Source: Cryptomeria japonica
Taxonomy: Eukaryota; Streptophyta; Pinopsida; Cupressales; Cupressaceae
Assembly (NCBI RefSeq): GCF_030272615.1
Contig: NC_081409.1
Location: forward strand, 470,762,573-470,822,572
DNA: 60,000 bases
Direction of reading: 5' to 3'
Part shown: positions 24,291-35,049 of the stretch, piece after piece
How positions within the stretch are numbered: position 1 is the first letter of the stretch
Layout of the letters: the number at the start of each line of letters is the position of its first letter
The notes under the pieces: model-generated
Database searches by the model: none
What the model was told of the DNA's origin: nothing
The model's input: only the letters and a program-made list of their open reading frames with translations
Made by a program: the position numbers and the translations under genes

Positions 24291-25412
24291 AATGCTAAAA
24301 CATATGTATGCAAGTTAGAGAAAGCACTGTATGGATTAAAACAAGCTCCCAGAGCATGGTACGAAAGAATTGACAGTTACTTATTAGAGATAGGTTTCTC
24401 TAAGAACATTGCTGATCCAAATCTGTATTTCAAAATAATCAAAGGTGAAATGTTGATACTCATATTATATGTAGATGACTTATTAATTACAGGCAAAGAT
24501 CATCTCATTGCAAAATGCAAACAAGAACTAGCTTCAGAGTTTGAGATGAAGGATTTAGGTCTACTCCATTATTTCCTTGGATTAGAAGTATGGCAAAAAC
24601 TAGATGGTATTTATCTAAATCGAGGTAAATACACCATTGACATTCTGAAGAGATTTGGAATGATGAATTGTAAGCCAATGTCATCTCCTATGGAAACAAA
24701 CCTACATAAACTAAAAGAAGCTATAGCAGATTCCAAATTTGCAGATCCAACATTATACAGACAGATTATTGGATCATTAATGTACCTAGTCAATACCAGA
24801 CCTGATATATGTTATGCAGTAAATGCACTCAGCCAACACATGGTTGAACCCAAAGAAATACATTTGGTTGCAGTAAAGCATATATTGAGATATCTTCAAG
24901 GTACCTTGGACTATGGACTGCACTATGAACACACTGCATTGAACCTACATGGATACTCTGATTCAGACTGGGCTGGAAGCGTGATAGACAGGAAGAGCAC
25001 TTCAGGATGCTGTTTCAGCTTGGGATCAGCTATGGTATCTTGGATCTGTAGAAAACAATCATCCGTAGCTCAGAGCTCTACAAAAGCTGAATATATAGCT
25101 GTATCCATGGCAGCTAAGGAAGCCGTATGGTTGAGGAAATTGATAGTAGGATTGTTTGGTGAAAGTCTGAAGCCTACTATCATTCATTGTGACAATCAGA
25201 GCTGCATTAAAATTTCAGTGAATCCAGTTTTCCATGATAGATCCAAGCACATTGAGATCCCATATCACTATGTAAGAGACATGACAGAGAGAAAGGTAAT
25301 AAGACTGGAATATGTCAATACAGGAGATTAGACAGCTGACATTCTCACCAAACCCCTAGCAAGAGTGAAAATTGATCACTTCAGGAGGTATCTTGGTATG
25401 GTTAAAATGTAA
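24291..25412 (+). pseudogene. Copia pol remnant: reverse transcriptase C-part and RNase H
   Basis: The frame opens at ATG 24291 and keeps the last part of the Ty1/copia polyprotein. LYGLKQAPRAWYERI (residues about 11-25) is the conserved reverse-transcriptase block, and YVDD (residues 60-63) supplies two catalytic aspartates. The DLGLLHYFLG block and the RNase H part follow (DSDWAGSVIDRKSTSG, then QSSVAQSSTKAEYIA). A TAG at 25329-25331 interrupts just before the terminal ADILTKPL motif, and the frame then stays open to TAA at 25410. The N-terminal fingers of the reverse transcriptase, integrase, protease and gag are absent. Similarity to intact copia pol is clear, but the product cannot be active. 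Confidence 0.93.
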
Positions 25413-25670
25413 TTGATGTCTAAAATTATGTAAACTTCTTGGTCATATACTTGAGTATATGAATTATGTAACCTTTCCCTGTGTTCATTCATAAAGGATG
25501 ACAATTCTTTAGTTAATGAACACTTGTATTTTAACATTGTAAGGTGACGATCTTATAAATGTCTGGAAGATCATATAAACTGAAAATCAGACAATTTGAA
25601 TATCAGTAATATGATAAGTTATAGTAGACATTATGTAAGTGGATTAATGTCAGTGCACATACTATAACAG

Positions 25671-25823
25671 GGATATCAAAGTGAGTATATCCTTAGTATC
25701 ACAGGCTGATACTTATAATAGGGATATCAAAGTGAGTATATCCTTAGTATCACAGGCTAATACTTAAAACATGGATATCAAAGTGAGTATATCCGTAGAA
25801 TCATAGACTAATTCTTCACACCT
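25671..25823. repeat. 51-bp tandem repeat, three copies
   Basis: GGATATCAAAGTGAGTATAT starts at 25671, 25722 and 25773. The first two copies are nearly identical and the third is more diverged. It lies in the region between pol and the polypurine tract. Confidence 0.85.
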
Positions 25824-26052
25824 AGGTGATGTAATTATCATGAGATTAGTGTTGAGCTAAATTAAGTTTTAGGTCTATACTCCTAAGACTAAGAGGGAGT
25901 GTTAAATTTAGTCTCAGTCGTAACTCTAAAATCGTAATCTATTTTAGCACCCAGAAAATTTGATTTTATACTTGCGATTTAATTTAGTATTAAACTAACA
26001 TACTAGTTTGTTATTGTTATGTTTGGTTTAAGTAATCCCGCCGGTGTAGAAG

Positions 26053-26127
26053 GATCGTGGCTCCACACAGGGGTCACGACCCTACGTGGAACCATGTGGT
26101 TCCACATAGGATCGCGACCCCCTGTGG
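26053..26127. repeat. Nested palindrome cluster in copia 3' region
   Basis: The central GTGGAACC-ATGT-GGTTCCAC (26086-26105) is a perfect hairpin. Outer arms ATCGTGGCTCCACACAGGGG and a GACCCCCTGTGGAGGCACGA-type arm pair around it, and each flank (near 26063-26087 and 26102-26127) is itself close to palindromic. The same three-part layout appears at 55094-55161 in a different element. Confidence 0.75.
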
Positions 26128-26256
26128 AGGCACGATCCAATGAAGACAAATGATATATATCCGCCACCCTTGTTGAATAAAATTACATACGATACATGTG
26201 GTGAACGTAGAAGATATGATTGCTTGGTCTTTGCATCTGCAGAGGCAAACTGATAA

Positions 26257-26580
26257 GAGCTTGTGGATAGAATCGCCGACTGAGGCAATCCACGTGAGAG
26301 CTCATGGATAGAATCGCCGACTGAGGCAATCCACAGAAGAGCTTGTGGATAGAATCGCCGACTGAGGCAATCCACGTGAGATCTCATGGATAGAATCGCC
26401 GACTGAGGCAATCCACGTAAGAGCTTGTGGATAGAATCGCCGACTGAGGCAATTCACGTGAGAGCTCATGGATAGAATCACCAACTGAGGCAATCCACAC
26501 AAGAGCTTATGGATAGAATTGCCGATAGAGGCAATCCACGCAAGATCTTGTGAATAGAATCGCCGACGGAGGCAAATTCA
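26257..26580. repeat. 41-bp tandem repeat, eight copies
   Basis: Units start at 26257, 26298, 26339, 26380, 26421, 26462, 26503 and 26544, all 41 bp apart, built on GAGCTTGTGGATAGAATCGC then CGACTGAGGCAATCCACG. CTTGTGGATAG and CTCATGGATAG versions partly alternate, hinting at an 82-bp higher-order unit. The minus-strand frames across it are shadows of the repeat. Confidence 0.92.
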
Positions 26581-26890
26581 CACCTTGAGACTATGGTCCC
26601 CTATGATGAGCATCATATGGTTGATGCAAATACTCCCAATATCATGAGATGATATTTTTGAGTTATGGTGAATATCATGTGCCTTGATATTCTTGTTTAT
26701 ACCATACTTCTTGATATCATAGTGAGATAATATTTTCTCTATTCCATAATTAATCTAGACTTAATGCATTTGCATTGATTTTATCTTCCCTAGCTAAGAG
26801 GGAGTGTTAATTATGTTTTGTGTAGCTATGGTGAGGGCCATAAGTGTTGAAATGGGAGATCACTACACATTATGTCTGATCATCCTCCCT

Positions 26891-26903
26891 AGCTAAGAGG
26901 GAG
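26891..26903 (+). promoter_or_regulatory. Polypurine tract of copia element
   Basis: AGCTAAGAGGGAG directly before the 3' LTR (TGTTAATG). This is the usual copia plus-strand primer layout. A second copy of the AAGAGGGAGTGTTAA string occurs upstream near 26797. Confidence 0.8.
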
Positions 26904-27463
26904 TGTTAATGTTTGTAGCTTCAGTTGAATGATCATTTAGAATACATATAATATATGTTGATTAATAATAATATATTATTATGTTATATTATTATATTAT
27001 TATTAATCATATAAAATTTAATATTCAATATTAATCTATTATATTATTCTAAATTAATAATTGATTGATGAAACATTATAATATTGATTAAATTATTATA
27101 ATTAAAGGAGAGACATGTCCATTCAAGGACATGCCTCTCCAAAGGAATATATATAGTATAATGTTATTCAATTTGAGAACATATAGAATTCCAAAAATGC
27201 AAGTATTAGATTGAATCAGATATATACATTAAAATACATCCAATAAAACCTGGGAAAATCAACATGGTATCAGAGCCAGGTCTAGGCTAGGAGCCCCAAG
27301 CACACGAGAGGTGTGGCTTAAGGGGGGGTGTTGGTGTTGGAAATAAGCCACACCCGGACTGACGATGGACTGGTCCAAGAGGGGCCAGTAGCTTAGTGGT
27401 AGAGCACTCCAGCAGCGTATGGAAGGTCCTAGGTTCGAGTCCTAGCTGGTCCATGTCTCAACA
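26904..27463 (+). repeat. 3' LTR of copia element (composite)
   Basis: Same length and structure as the 5' LTR, including the internal TGGTATCAGAGC at 27265, the polypurine-like stretch and the tRNA-like module. It keeps the TG start where the 5' copy has TA. Confidence 0.88.
27366..27453 (+). ncRNA. tRNA-like module in 3' LTR
   Basis: Same module as at 23419-23506. The A box has one change (TAGCTTAGTGG) and the B box is intact. Confidence 0.55.
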
Positions 27464-27468
27464 ACTAT
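27464..27468. repeat. Target-site duplication of copia element, right (ACTAT)
   Basis: Equal to 22952-22956. Confidence 0.85.
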
Positions 27469-28057
27469 TAACAATTCTTTTCAAATATATCTACTGAAAA
27501 TATACGTTCCAGATAAATACATGAATGGCTGATATACAAAATTTCATCCAGAAATTTCATATAATTTACCTACATTACATTTTATTAAATATTCATAAAA
27601 GTTTGGTAGCTGACCTCACTGCAGAAGTCAACACTCCACATCAGCAATGATTGTCTAGGACTCCCATCTCAAGTTGTATGGTTTCCTTGAAATTGTAGAC
27701 ACTATGCATAAGCTGCAACTTCTTAGGAGGCCGTGAGGGCTTTTAAACCATAAGACATAAGAAATATCTCTTTATTCTGAATTGCCCCTCCTTTGGAAAT
27801 GATATGGCTGATTGGTTGGTCCCACCAACTCTCTAATACTGAATTGCCTAGCATTTGAGACCTTAGGAAGGCCATGTTATTAAAGTAATATTGTAAGATT
27901 GCTATAATTGTCATCTTAGTCATTTAGTTTCTTTTTAGAATGTTTCCTTTCTTGTTTTTGTTTTCAATCATTTCTGTTATGGAAAGATCTTCTTGTAATA
28001 TTCTATATAAGGAGTATTCCTCTCTTTTGTTTAATAGAACAGTCAATTATCATTTCA
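27469..28057 (+). mobile_element. Probable copia LTR, 3' part
   Basis: A TATA-like box (TCTATATAAGGAG, near 28001-28013) is followed about 45 bp later by ATTATCATTTCA and then TGGTATCAAAGCATAGG (28058), a copia primer-binding site with one change. The left end of the LTR could not be set. The sequence to the right, interrupted by the solo LTR at 28791, would be this element's leader. Confidence 0.55.
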
Positions 28058-28070
28058 TGGTATCAAAGCA
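28058..28070 (+). promoter_or_regulatory. Copia primer-binding site (relict)
   Basis: TGGTATCAAAGCA differs at one base from the plant copia consensus and follows an LTR-like CATTTCA end. Confidence 0.6.
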
Positions 28071-28785
28071 TAGGTTCTTTTTTGGCATATTTTTTTAAAT
28101 TTGTGGTCCTTACCTAGAAATTTTGAGGAAACTTTAAGAAGCTTTTTGCCTAATTTTTTTAAAATAAAATCAAGGTTTGTGTTTTTGGCAAATATCTTGA
28201 TAATAAAATTCGTGGCTTTCTTGGAAATTGTTTTCCAGAAGTTTTTGAACGATTTTTTCCTAAAAATTATGGAGTTTTTTTTAAGGCAGAATCGCAGGTC
28301 TTTGAGTGCTAAGAATTGTGGGTCCTTGAGTGCAAAAATCACGGTGCCATTTGTTATTAGATCGTGGGTTTTTTGGTTCATGTTTTCTGGTTGTGACTGG
28401 GCATATTTTGCGTGATTTTGAGTTTGTGTTTGCTCGCGTGCAGGTTTTGGTTTTTCTTCCGTGATGGGACTGTTATTCTTTCATGACGTGTCTGGTATTT
28501 TTATTTCTTGCATGATGGTTGCTGGTTTTATACCTGCACAACGAACTTTTTTTGCAGGTGCAACGAGGGTTTGTTGCAGGTCATTGGTCGACGGGATTTT
28601 GCTAATCACGTTTTTCCCTTGCATGCAAAGTCTCTGTTTTTTTCTTGTCATGCGACTAGGGTTTTGCAAGCGGCTGTGACGTCTCTGATTTTTTTTGTGT
28701 GTAATGTCTCTGATTGTTTTTTGCATGATTTTTTTGTAAAAAGTCATGGGTTTCTCTGCTTAATCATAGACTTGGTCTACTGAAA
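28071..28785. other. Decayed copia leader region
   Basis: T-rich sequence with repeated GTGGGTTTTTTG/TGCAGGTTT phrases. The frames on both strands are mutually overlapping shadows. No protein domain was seen. Confidence 0.4.
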
Positions 28786-28790
28786 GTTCT
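28786..28790. repeat. Target-site duplication of solo LTR, left (GTTCT)
   Basis: Equal to 29501-29505. Confidence 0.85.
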
Positions 28791-29500
28791 TGTAATGTCC
28801 CCTTTTGGGATTGCCTTGGATCTTGCCTTTGTAAATATCAAAGTCTGCTAATTTTCACCCTTATTAATTCTTATTTTAGATATTGATCCATTGACTTTCT
28901 TGTGTTCTTTGATCTTATGGATGGTTCCTCCAATTCCCCCTTCTCAATTGAATTAATCTCTTCTTTATATCTTCATTTGTGGGAAGTCACACCTCTTCAT
29001 AAGAAATGAGTCATCACTCTTCATTGCTGTCCTTTGAGAATAATAAATTATTCTTCAAATTGATCCCCCTTGGATGTCCTCCTCAAATGAGACTTTCTCC
29101 TTTTTATATCCTCCAATGTGAGGGAGAGGTCACACCTCTTCATCATGTATGCCCCTTTGGCAAGAGACACACCCTTTCCACCATTAGCACCCTTTGAAAG
29201 AGTGCAACTCTTCATCATTTCTGCCTTTTGAAAGGAACACAACCTTTCACATTCAGATCTGCACTTCTTATTTATATCAGATCTGCACTTCTGATTCCCT
29301 AAATTATCCCCTCAAATGAGGTTCTCTTCTCCCTTTTATATCTCATGTTTGAGGGAGTCACAACATTTCATTTCATGTCTTTGACCATTCATTAAGTTAA
29401 TTAAAATATAATTATATTTAATTGTATTCTTTTATATTTTGATTTTAATTTTATTGTTATCATTCATTTTTAAATTGTATTTCAAAGTGGGGACATTACA
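28791..29500. mobile_element. Solo LTR, 710 bp, with perfect TSD
   Basis: It starts TGTAATGTCCCC and ends GGGGACATTACA, 12-bp perfect inverted ends. GTTCT at 28786-28790 and at 29501-29505 is a perfect 5-bp target duplication. No coding sequence lies between. The class (Gypsy or Copia) is not determinable. It inserted into the leader-like sequence of a copia relic. Internally it repeats short phrases such as TCACACCTCTTCAT. Confidence 0.88.
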
Positions 29501-29505
29501 GTTCT
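29501..29505. repeat. Target-site duplication of solo LTR, right (GTTCT)
   Basis: Equal to 28786-28790. Confidence 0.85.
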
Positions 29506-30409
29506 TTATGCCGTGTGAAGTTTGTTGTTCTGCAGATTTTTTTGCACAATTTTTGGTAAAAGTCGTTTTTAGTGTTAGTTTTTAGCGTGTCCACTAGAAT
29601 TACAAGGTGTGGCTTGGAGCACCAAGAAAACCTTTTGACAGACCTGCTACTAAACAATAGGAAAAAATAATAATGAAGTATCACAACACTGCTGAATGGT
29701 CACCCTCTTGTCTTCCAATATATTAGAAATACATATTTTCAGACAAGCAGAATACTCAAAAATCCAAAGCACTATACCCCACGAATCTCATTGCTTATTG
29801 ACTACCTACCCTTTTTAAGCATCTCCTCTTCCTCCTCTATCTTCTTGAACTGAATTCTGGTCATTTTTTTTATTAGCCTATTTTTCCTATGTTGTTTCTG
29901 GAGACATTTGGGATAGCTTTAGCTGCTGATTAACTCTGGCCATCTTATCCTTTCTGAAGTGACTTAAGCTTATTGTTGGAATTATAGGCTGGAATATGTA
30001 ACTTTGTGCTACTATAACTGAAAAGTAGTAGTGCCACGATGTAAGGAGGCCTACAATATGTAGCGTCAAAAGTTAAAACCTATGCTATGTGGATGAGAGC
30101 AAAGTGTGATATGTTTGACAATAGTAAGAGTAAAATACTAAGGGTAAAGTGCATATTTGTTGGAAGCATGGGATAATTCCTTGGAAATAGATATTTTCAA
30201 TCATAGGCAGGTGACAGTGAACATTGAATCGAGCAGAGCAAAGGGTTTAATGTGGTTAGCAAAGTGATATTTTTTTACACCTCTAAATTTAAAAATTTCA
30301 TGTGCTTTGGAAATTTTGTGTTTACAGAGGTTGACTGGAAATTCACATTATTGATGCAGTTGCTTTTACTATATTTATTCTAATGCTCTGTTTCCAAATT
30401 TTGTTGCAG
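29506..30409. other. Intron sequence upstream of exon A
   Basis: No upstream exon of the glycosyltransferase-like gene was found here. Only unrelated short frames occur. The stretch ends in a good acceptor (TTTTGTTGCAG). Confidence 0.5.
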
Positions 30410-31021
30410 TTGTGTACCTCTCTACAACTTCAGCTATATTTATGATTATGTCATGTCATCTCCAAAGAGTTTTGTTGACAGGTGAGGAACTGTCATTATA
30501 CAATGTGCATGGATATGCAATATGTTTCTTCTGTTTTTTATCTATGCAACATTTGTTGGGTCATAGAACAATCTTTATCTTATTGTGTTTGACATTAGTG
30601 AGGGGTCTTTAAATCTGTTTTTGTATTTTCACTTGAAACTGAAAGTACAATTACAGGAGCTAATTTGTTTCAGGTACTGTTATTTAAATTGTATGTATAT
30701 GAAGTATATTAACTATTACTATTGAATAGCTTCCTAGATCCAAAAGGAGAGCGTTACAATCCAAAAATGGCTCCAGCTATCCCAAAGGACAAATGGCGGA
30801 AAGGCTCACAGGTTAGTGATCACGTTTGTGGCTATGTTACAGAATTTTTATTTCCATGTTTAGGTATGATTTAGACTATTAAAAAACACAAAAACAGATG
30901 GGTTTTTATACTTAAAATTCATCCTTCATGATATTTGCAGTGGGTCGCACTTGTAAGAAAGCATGCAGAGATAATGGCAGCAGATAATACTATCTTTCCA
31001 GTCTTTCAGCGACATTGTAAG
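30410..31021 (+). CDS. Core-2/I-branching GlcNAc-transferase-like (DUF266/GT14) gene, exons A-C
   Basis: Three small exons fit together in phase: A 30410-30481, B 30730-30811 and C 30941-31021, with AG acceptors and GT donors (GTGAGG, GTTAGT, GTAGAA). A encodes CVPLYNFSYIYDYVMSSPKS and more, B contains RYNPKMAP and ends WRKGSQ, and C begins WVALVRKHAEIM and ends FPVFQRHCK. These are hallmark blocks of the plant DUF266 family, predicted Golgi type II membrane glycosyltransferases that include rice BC10. Family members are usually 350-450 residues, so only about a fifth is present. Exons before A lie outside the window or were missed. All three exons are free of stops and the splice sites look normal, so the gene may be functional. 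Substrate and product are unknown. Confidence 0.85.
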
Positions 31022-31570
31022 GTAGAACCAAAATCTTACTGAATTGTACTGAAGGAGTTAATGCAAACAGTATATTCAAACTTGAGCATGTGATGGGGTT
31101 GTAGGTCTGCCTTTGCTATCTATCCCATGTATCATTTTTTATCAGGGTTTGCATGTGCTAAAGTGTTGTGCTTCTCCAGGTTCCAAATTCCAGCTTTTTT
31201 CACTAATTGGTAAATCCCCCTCTGTGAGGTGCCCTTCAGCAGTTGCACCACCTAGGAGTATTTCTTCTCTCTGACTCACCCAAGTTTTATAACTACTCAT
31301 CCGTTGTGGTATGCCACACCCAGAATTGGATGTGGTGGTTTATCCAGTTCAACCTCCGACACTTCCACATTATAAGCATGTAACATGTCTCCTTAGGATC
31401 AAGGTCTTCACTATGAAAGTGCTGATGATTTACCACTTGACCTCATCTTGTCTTAAAATTGACTTCTGGCAGTTAGCTGCTTATGAAAATGTCAATTTCC
31501 CTTGGATTACATACATCTACAGAGCTGTACCATTCATTAACATCAATGGTCGATGACTTAATGTATTGGG
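31022..31570. other. Intron sequence, nothing recognised
   Basis: The short frame at 31311-31556 has no domain. Nothing else was seen. Confidence 0.4.
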
Positions 31571-31639
31571 TGTGTTGAACACTATATTTGAAATAAAAAA
31601 AAATATATTTCCATAAGCGTGAAAAACTAAAAGATTTTC

Positions 31640-32200
31640 GGCCAAGAAATTGTATCGAGCATTTCAAAAGGAGTTTCATCGAAAGAGTGCTTTCATCGAA
31701 ATAGAGCATGACGTGTAAAGCATTATGCAAAAGGTCTTCGGCGGAATATCACCTTCGATAAATTCAGGAAACTGCTCATCGATACTCCAAGTTTCATCGA
31801 AAAGTGAAAACAAAAAGCAATAGGCAAAAAGTGATTTCGAAGAAATATAACTACCGAAGAAACTCATAAAGCATTCATCGAAATGCAAATCTCATCGATA
31901 ACATAATGTCGAACATGAACAGAGGTGTTTTATCGATAGAAGAGGATATCGAAGGAAAGGGACTTTCGATGAACTTGCATGAACTTTCACCGAAGAACAG
32001 AACTCATCGAAATATGATTTCGATGAAACTTGCAAATGACTTATCGAAAGAAAGTTTATCGATGGAAAGATGATTTCGATGAGTCTTGAAGATGGCTTCT
32101 CGACATGGGTTACTCACCGAAAAGGTAATATCGAGGAGAATGGGCTTTCGATGAAAGATCAAAACGCTCGGCCGAAGACAAGGGTTTCATCGAAAACTTG
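31640..32200. repeat. Array of TCGA-centred motifs (TTCATCGAA / TTTCGATGA)
   Basis: More than twenty sites of the form TTTCATCGAAA, TTATCGATGG or TTTCGATGAA crowd into about 560 bp, in both orientations and commonly 15-18 bp apart. In the middle, TTTCGATGA recurs at 31964, 32018 and 32073, suggesting a 54-55-bp unit with three sites. The ORF downstream is related to that of LTR-A, so this is probably the array of a related unit. No head or target duplication was found. Confidence 0.75.
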
Positions 32201-32493
32201 AATTACGATCATTTTGGTCGAACTGTACTTCCCGCGAAAGAATTAAAGGCCCAAGTGATGAATGTCACATCTGCAATTAAATTTAAACACTTGAGTAGCC
32301 GTTGTAGACGCAGAGACATTAACTATGCACAAGTTGCCCATACGATTACAGCTGAACTGATCGAATTTTCAGAGGAGCCAGATTGATGCCAAGAGACTGA
32401 AAATTGCGAAGAACTTGTGGAAATTTGTGAACGACAATCAGAAGAGCTGGGCATTTCTCCAAGTAAGTATTGTCTCTCGTATTTGCTGAAATC

Positions 32494-33243
32494 ATGGAAC
32501 CTTCTTCTTCTTCTTCTAAAAGGAGTAGGAAAGGAAAAGAACTAAACCCTGAAGAGAAGCCCAAAAGACAAAAGAAGGAAGGGAGAGCTCTGACTCAGGA
32601 TTTGCTAGACCAATGTCCCACATCTAGTGTAAGGTCTAAAAAGATCAAAAGCGAAGAAGAAGGATTGGAGGATAAATTTGAAAATCTGGGAGACATTTGG
32701 ACTGAAATCAGAGGACATGAATTATTCCTATTTAGCTACAAAAGAAGGGATGCTCCTGAGCCCATAAGTAATCTATGGAAGAAGAACTTAGGGAAATTGG
32801 TAGTCCCAAACGTGTTTGTAGATGTTGAATTAATGAAAGCTCTGGTAGATTGTTATAATCCGAGAACCAAAACCATATGCGATTACAGAGGGAATCCCTT
32901 AGTGGTGATTAACAAACAAACTATTGATATGGTATTTGATTTAGACTGGGAAGTGGAGGAGAGAATCGATATGCAGAAACTGTCACAAGAATTCTTTAGC
33001 TTGGAAAACATCTACAGGACTTGGAGACTACCTATTCACCGGCCGAAAGTGGGTGGGGCATTTGTTCCGTTCAGCAAAGATGACATGGCCCCTACCGTCA
33101 ACCAGATGATATTCAAATATCTGTCGCAAGGAGAAGAATTGAAGAAACAGAGTGCTAAAATCAAAACCTTTAAAGATGATGATTATATTCATCATTTAGG
33201 AATTCTTAATCTCTTTTTGCTTAAGTTTGTTAGAAACGTTTAA
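32494..33243 (+). CDS. Unassigned element ORF, related to the LTR-A ORF (truncated)
   Basis: This open frame of 249 codons starts at ATG 32494. It begins with a serine run, then a lysine/arginine-rich stretch (residues about 8-32) that could be a nuclear localisation signal. The domain from about residue 65 shares a pattern with the LTR-A ORF: VDVELMKALVDCYNP followed by a GNPL element aligns with CHELMIECARHYDP and GNTL. It has no reverse transcriptase, integrase or transposase motif. The frame ends at a stop after FVRNV, where the LTR-A ORF continues for hundreds of codons, so it is probably truncated. A GTAAGT at 32464 could be a splice donor. I do not know the function; related proteins are probably transposon-borne. 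Confidence 0.55.
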   Translation: MEPSSSSSKRSRKGKELNPEEKPKRQKKEGRALTQDLLDQCPTSSVRSKKIKSEEEGLEDKFENLGDIWTEIRGHELFLFSYKRRDAPEPISNLWKKNLGKLVVPNVFVDVELMKALVDCYNPRTKTICDYRGNPLVVINKQTIDMVFDLDWEVEERIDMQKLSQEFFSLENIYRTWRLPIHRPKVGGAFVPFSKDDMAPTVNQMIFKYLSQGEELKKQSAKIKTFKDDDYIHHLGILNLFLLKFVRNV

Positions 33244-35049
33244 ACTAATGATTAGCATTTCGAAAAGACATGTCTTTTCATGAATAGCTTTCGTTCCCAT
33301 ATATATATGAGAATGGTTTTTGTAAAATGGAGGACGAAAAATACACAATAAGAAGATGGCGATGTATGACAGCCTGTAAGTTTTACAAACTTCGATGGAA
33401 TACATGCTATGAACTGTTGTTTTTCTTTGCGTATGTGCTGTGGATTATTTCACTTTGTTTTGGCAATCGTCTGTGATATTATCTAAAGTGATAAGGTTAT
33501 TCATATTCTTGAAATCAAATTTGTGCTTCACGTTTTAAGGTTGAAACAAAAGTTTTGCTTGCGAATTGTAATTGTTCCTCGCAGTACTTCATTGATTGGT
33601 CCCTTAAAGGTAGGGTTAAATTCATTCAATCAACATATGATATAAGCATTCAAATTGATCTCAAAAGAAATAATAACCGACAGGTCTATAAAAGGGTGGA
33701 TTAAAAAACTGTCTCACAGGCTCGCATAATAAGTCCTGAAGAAAGTATAATGACTCTGTAGCCCAAACAGCAAGGAAGGCACTGGTCAAACTCAGATTAC
33801 ACTTATCACCATATTCATCATATGTTATTTTAAAGCAATAGAAGTAATTAGGAAACATAGATCGAATAGCTTCTACAACAACAATCTTGGACTCATCTGC
33901 TATATCTCCATTCTAGGAACCTATGCCATTCTGCAACTGGGAGATATCAGATTAAGAAACTAAATCTGCTATAAAAAGCATTAGTTGAAGGAACAACTAG
34001 TGAGTAGGTATACCCGCCTAGGTCCTGCAGAGCCTAAAGAGAGAGAGTTAGTAACCAAATAGGTTCACTCTATAAGTTGGCCAAGTCAATTGGAGGGTTT
34101 GATCATAGGAGTTGGCATTTCCTTAGAATCTATCCAATCTGTTGATTTGACACCCAATAGGGTGCATGCAAGGTTTCCAGATTTCCCTACTGTGGATGCA
34201 GGTTTGAGATTTTATTTTGGAAATCTTGTTCATTTGTGTGCCAGTGTCTTGCTGAGCTTTCTGGCAGGGATGGGCATCAAAGCAAGATCATTAAGGAAAT
34301 AGAAACAAAATAAACTTATCTTTCCCGCGATTCATAAATCTTAGAAAATAAACAATAAAAGTTTTTGACACTTTTCTCTTGCTAGTGAAGTTTGAACAGC
34401 AAAAGGAAGGGCTTAAAATTCTCAATAAATAGTAACTAAAGTTGAACCAATCAGATATAACAATATTTCTACATCCTTTCAATTTTGTCATTTCTGTAAA
34501 TGGGGTTGTAGTTCAAACAAGGATGGCAGTTTGTGGATCCAATGAAAGGTTCAATTCTGAAGAGAAATGTTTTAAAAGGTTGGGGCCAGGTGCAGGTTCA
34601 AGGCGACTTTGATGGAATAGTAACCCACTGTAGTGGCAGCTTAGACAAGTGTGAGTTATGTGCTCAATGCAGGAAGTGAGACTCACTTTCTAAGGATGAC
34701 TTGTTGTTATATCATATTTGACCTTAAAGTGCTGGTTTGCTTGTGAATGCCATCCCAATTAAATACATGAAATTGCAAAATGAAATTCTCAATTAAAATT
34801 CTTGCCTTTTACTAATGGTTTTAGTGATAACATTTTGCTAAGAGATCAAACTTTTTGTAAAATATAACATACTATGCAAATTTGAAATAACAAATTTTAC
34901 ATCATTGAAGCTGAAAAGAAGGGGAAACTTGCAACTTTTTTCCTTTTTTCTTTTCTACATTTCAGTTAACAACATTGAACTGAAAATTGAATTGAATAGA
35001 GATCTATGCTATGAGCAAAATAGTAGATACAAATGAAAACTTTAACATT
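33244..35049. other. Intron sequence, nothing recognised
   Basis: Only short frames lacking domains. A TATATATATGAG stretch lies at 33300. The tail of LTR-A/B was looked for here and not found. Confidence 0.4.

Larger units (their letters stand above)
22957..27463 (+). mobile_element. Deleted Ty1/copia LTR retrotransposon with 560-bp LTRs
   Basis: Two direct repeats of 560 bp (22957-23516 and 26904-27463) bracket a 3.4-kb interior. They start TRTTAATGTTTGTAGC and end GTCTCAACA. ACTAT at 22952-22956 and at 27464-27468 is a perfect 5-bp target duplication. A primer-binding-site-like TGGTATTAGAGCTC (23517) and a polypurine tract (AGCTAAGAGGGAG, 26891-26903) lie where expected. I count about 13 differences between the LTRs, mostly transitions, or roughly 98% identity. 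Gag, protease, integrase and most of the reverse transcriptase are missing, so the copy cannot be autonomous. Confidence 0.93.

Noticed and set aside
26257-26580. CRISPR-like array
   Set aside because: The 41-bp units are contiguous with no unique spacers, and the context is a plant retrotransposon.
28055-28783. Several 70-108-codon ORFs on both strands
   Set aside because: They overlap in different frames, are of low complexity and lie in a copia leader relic.
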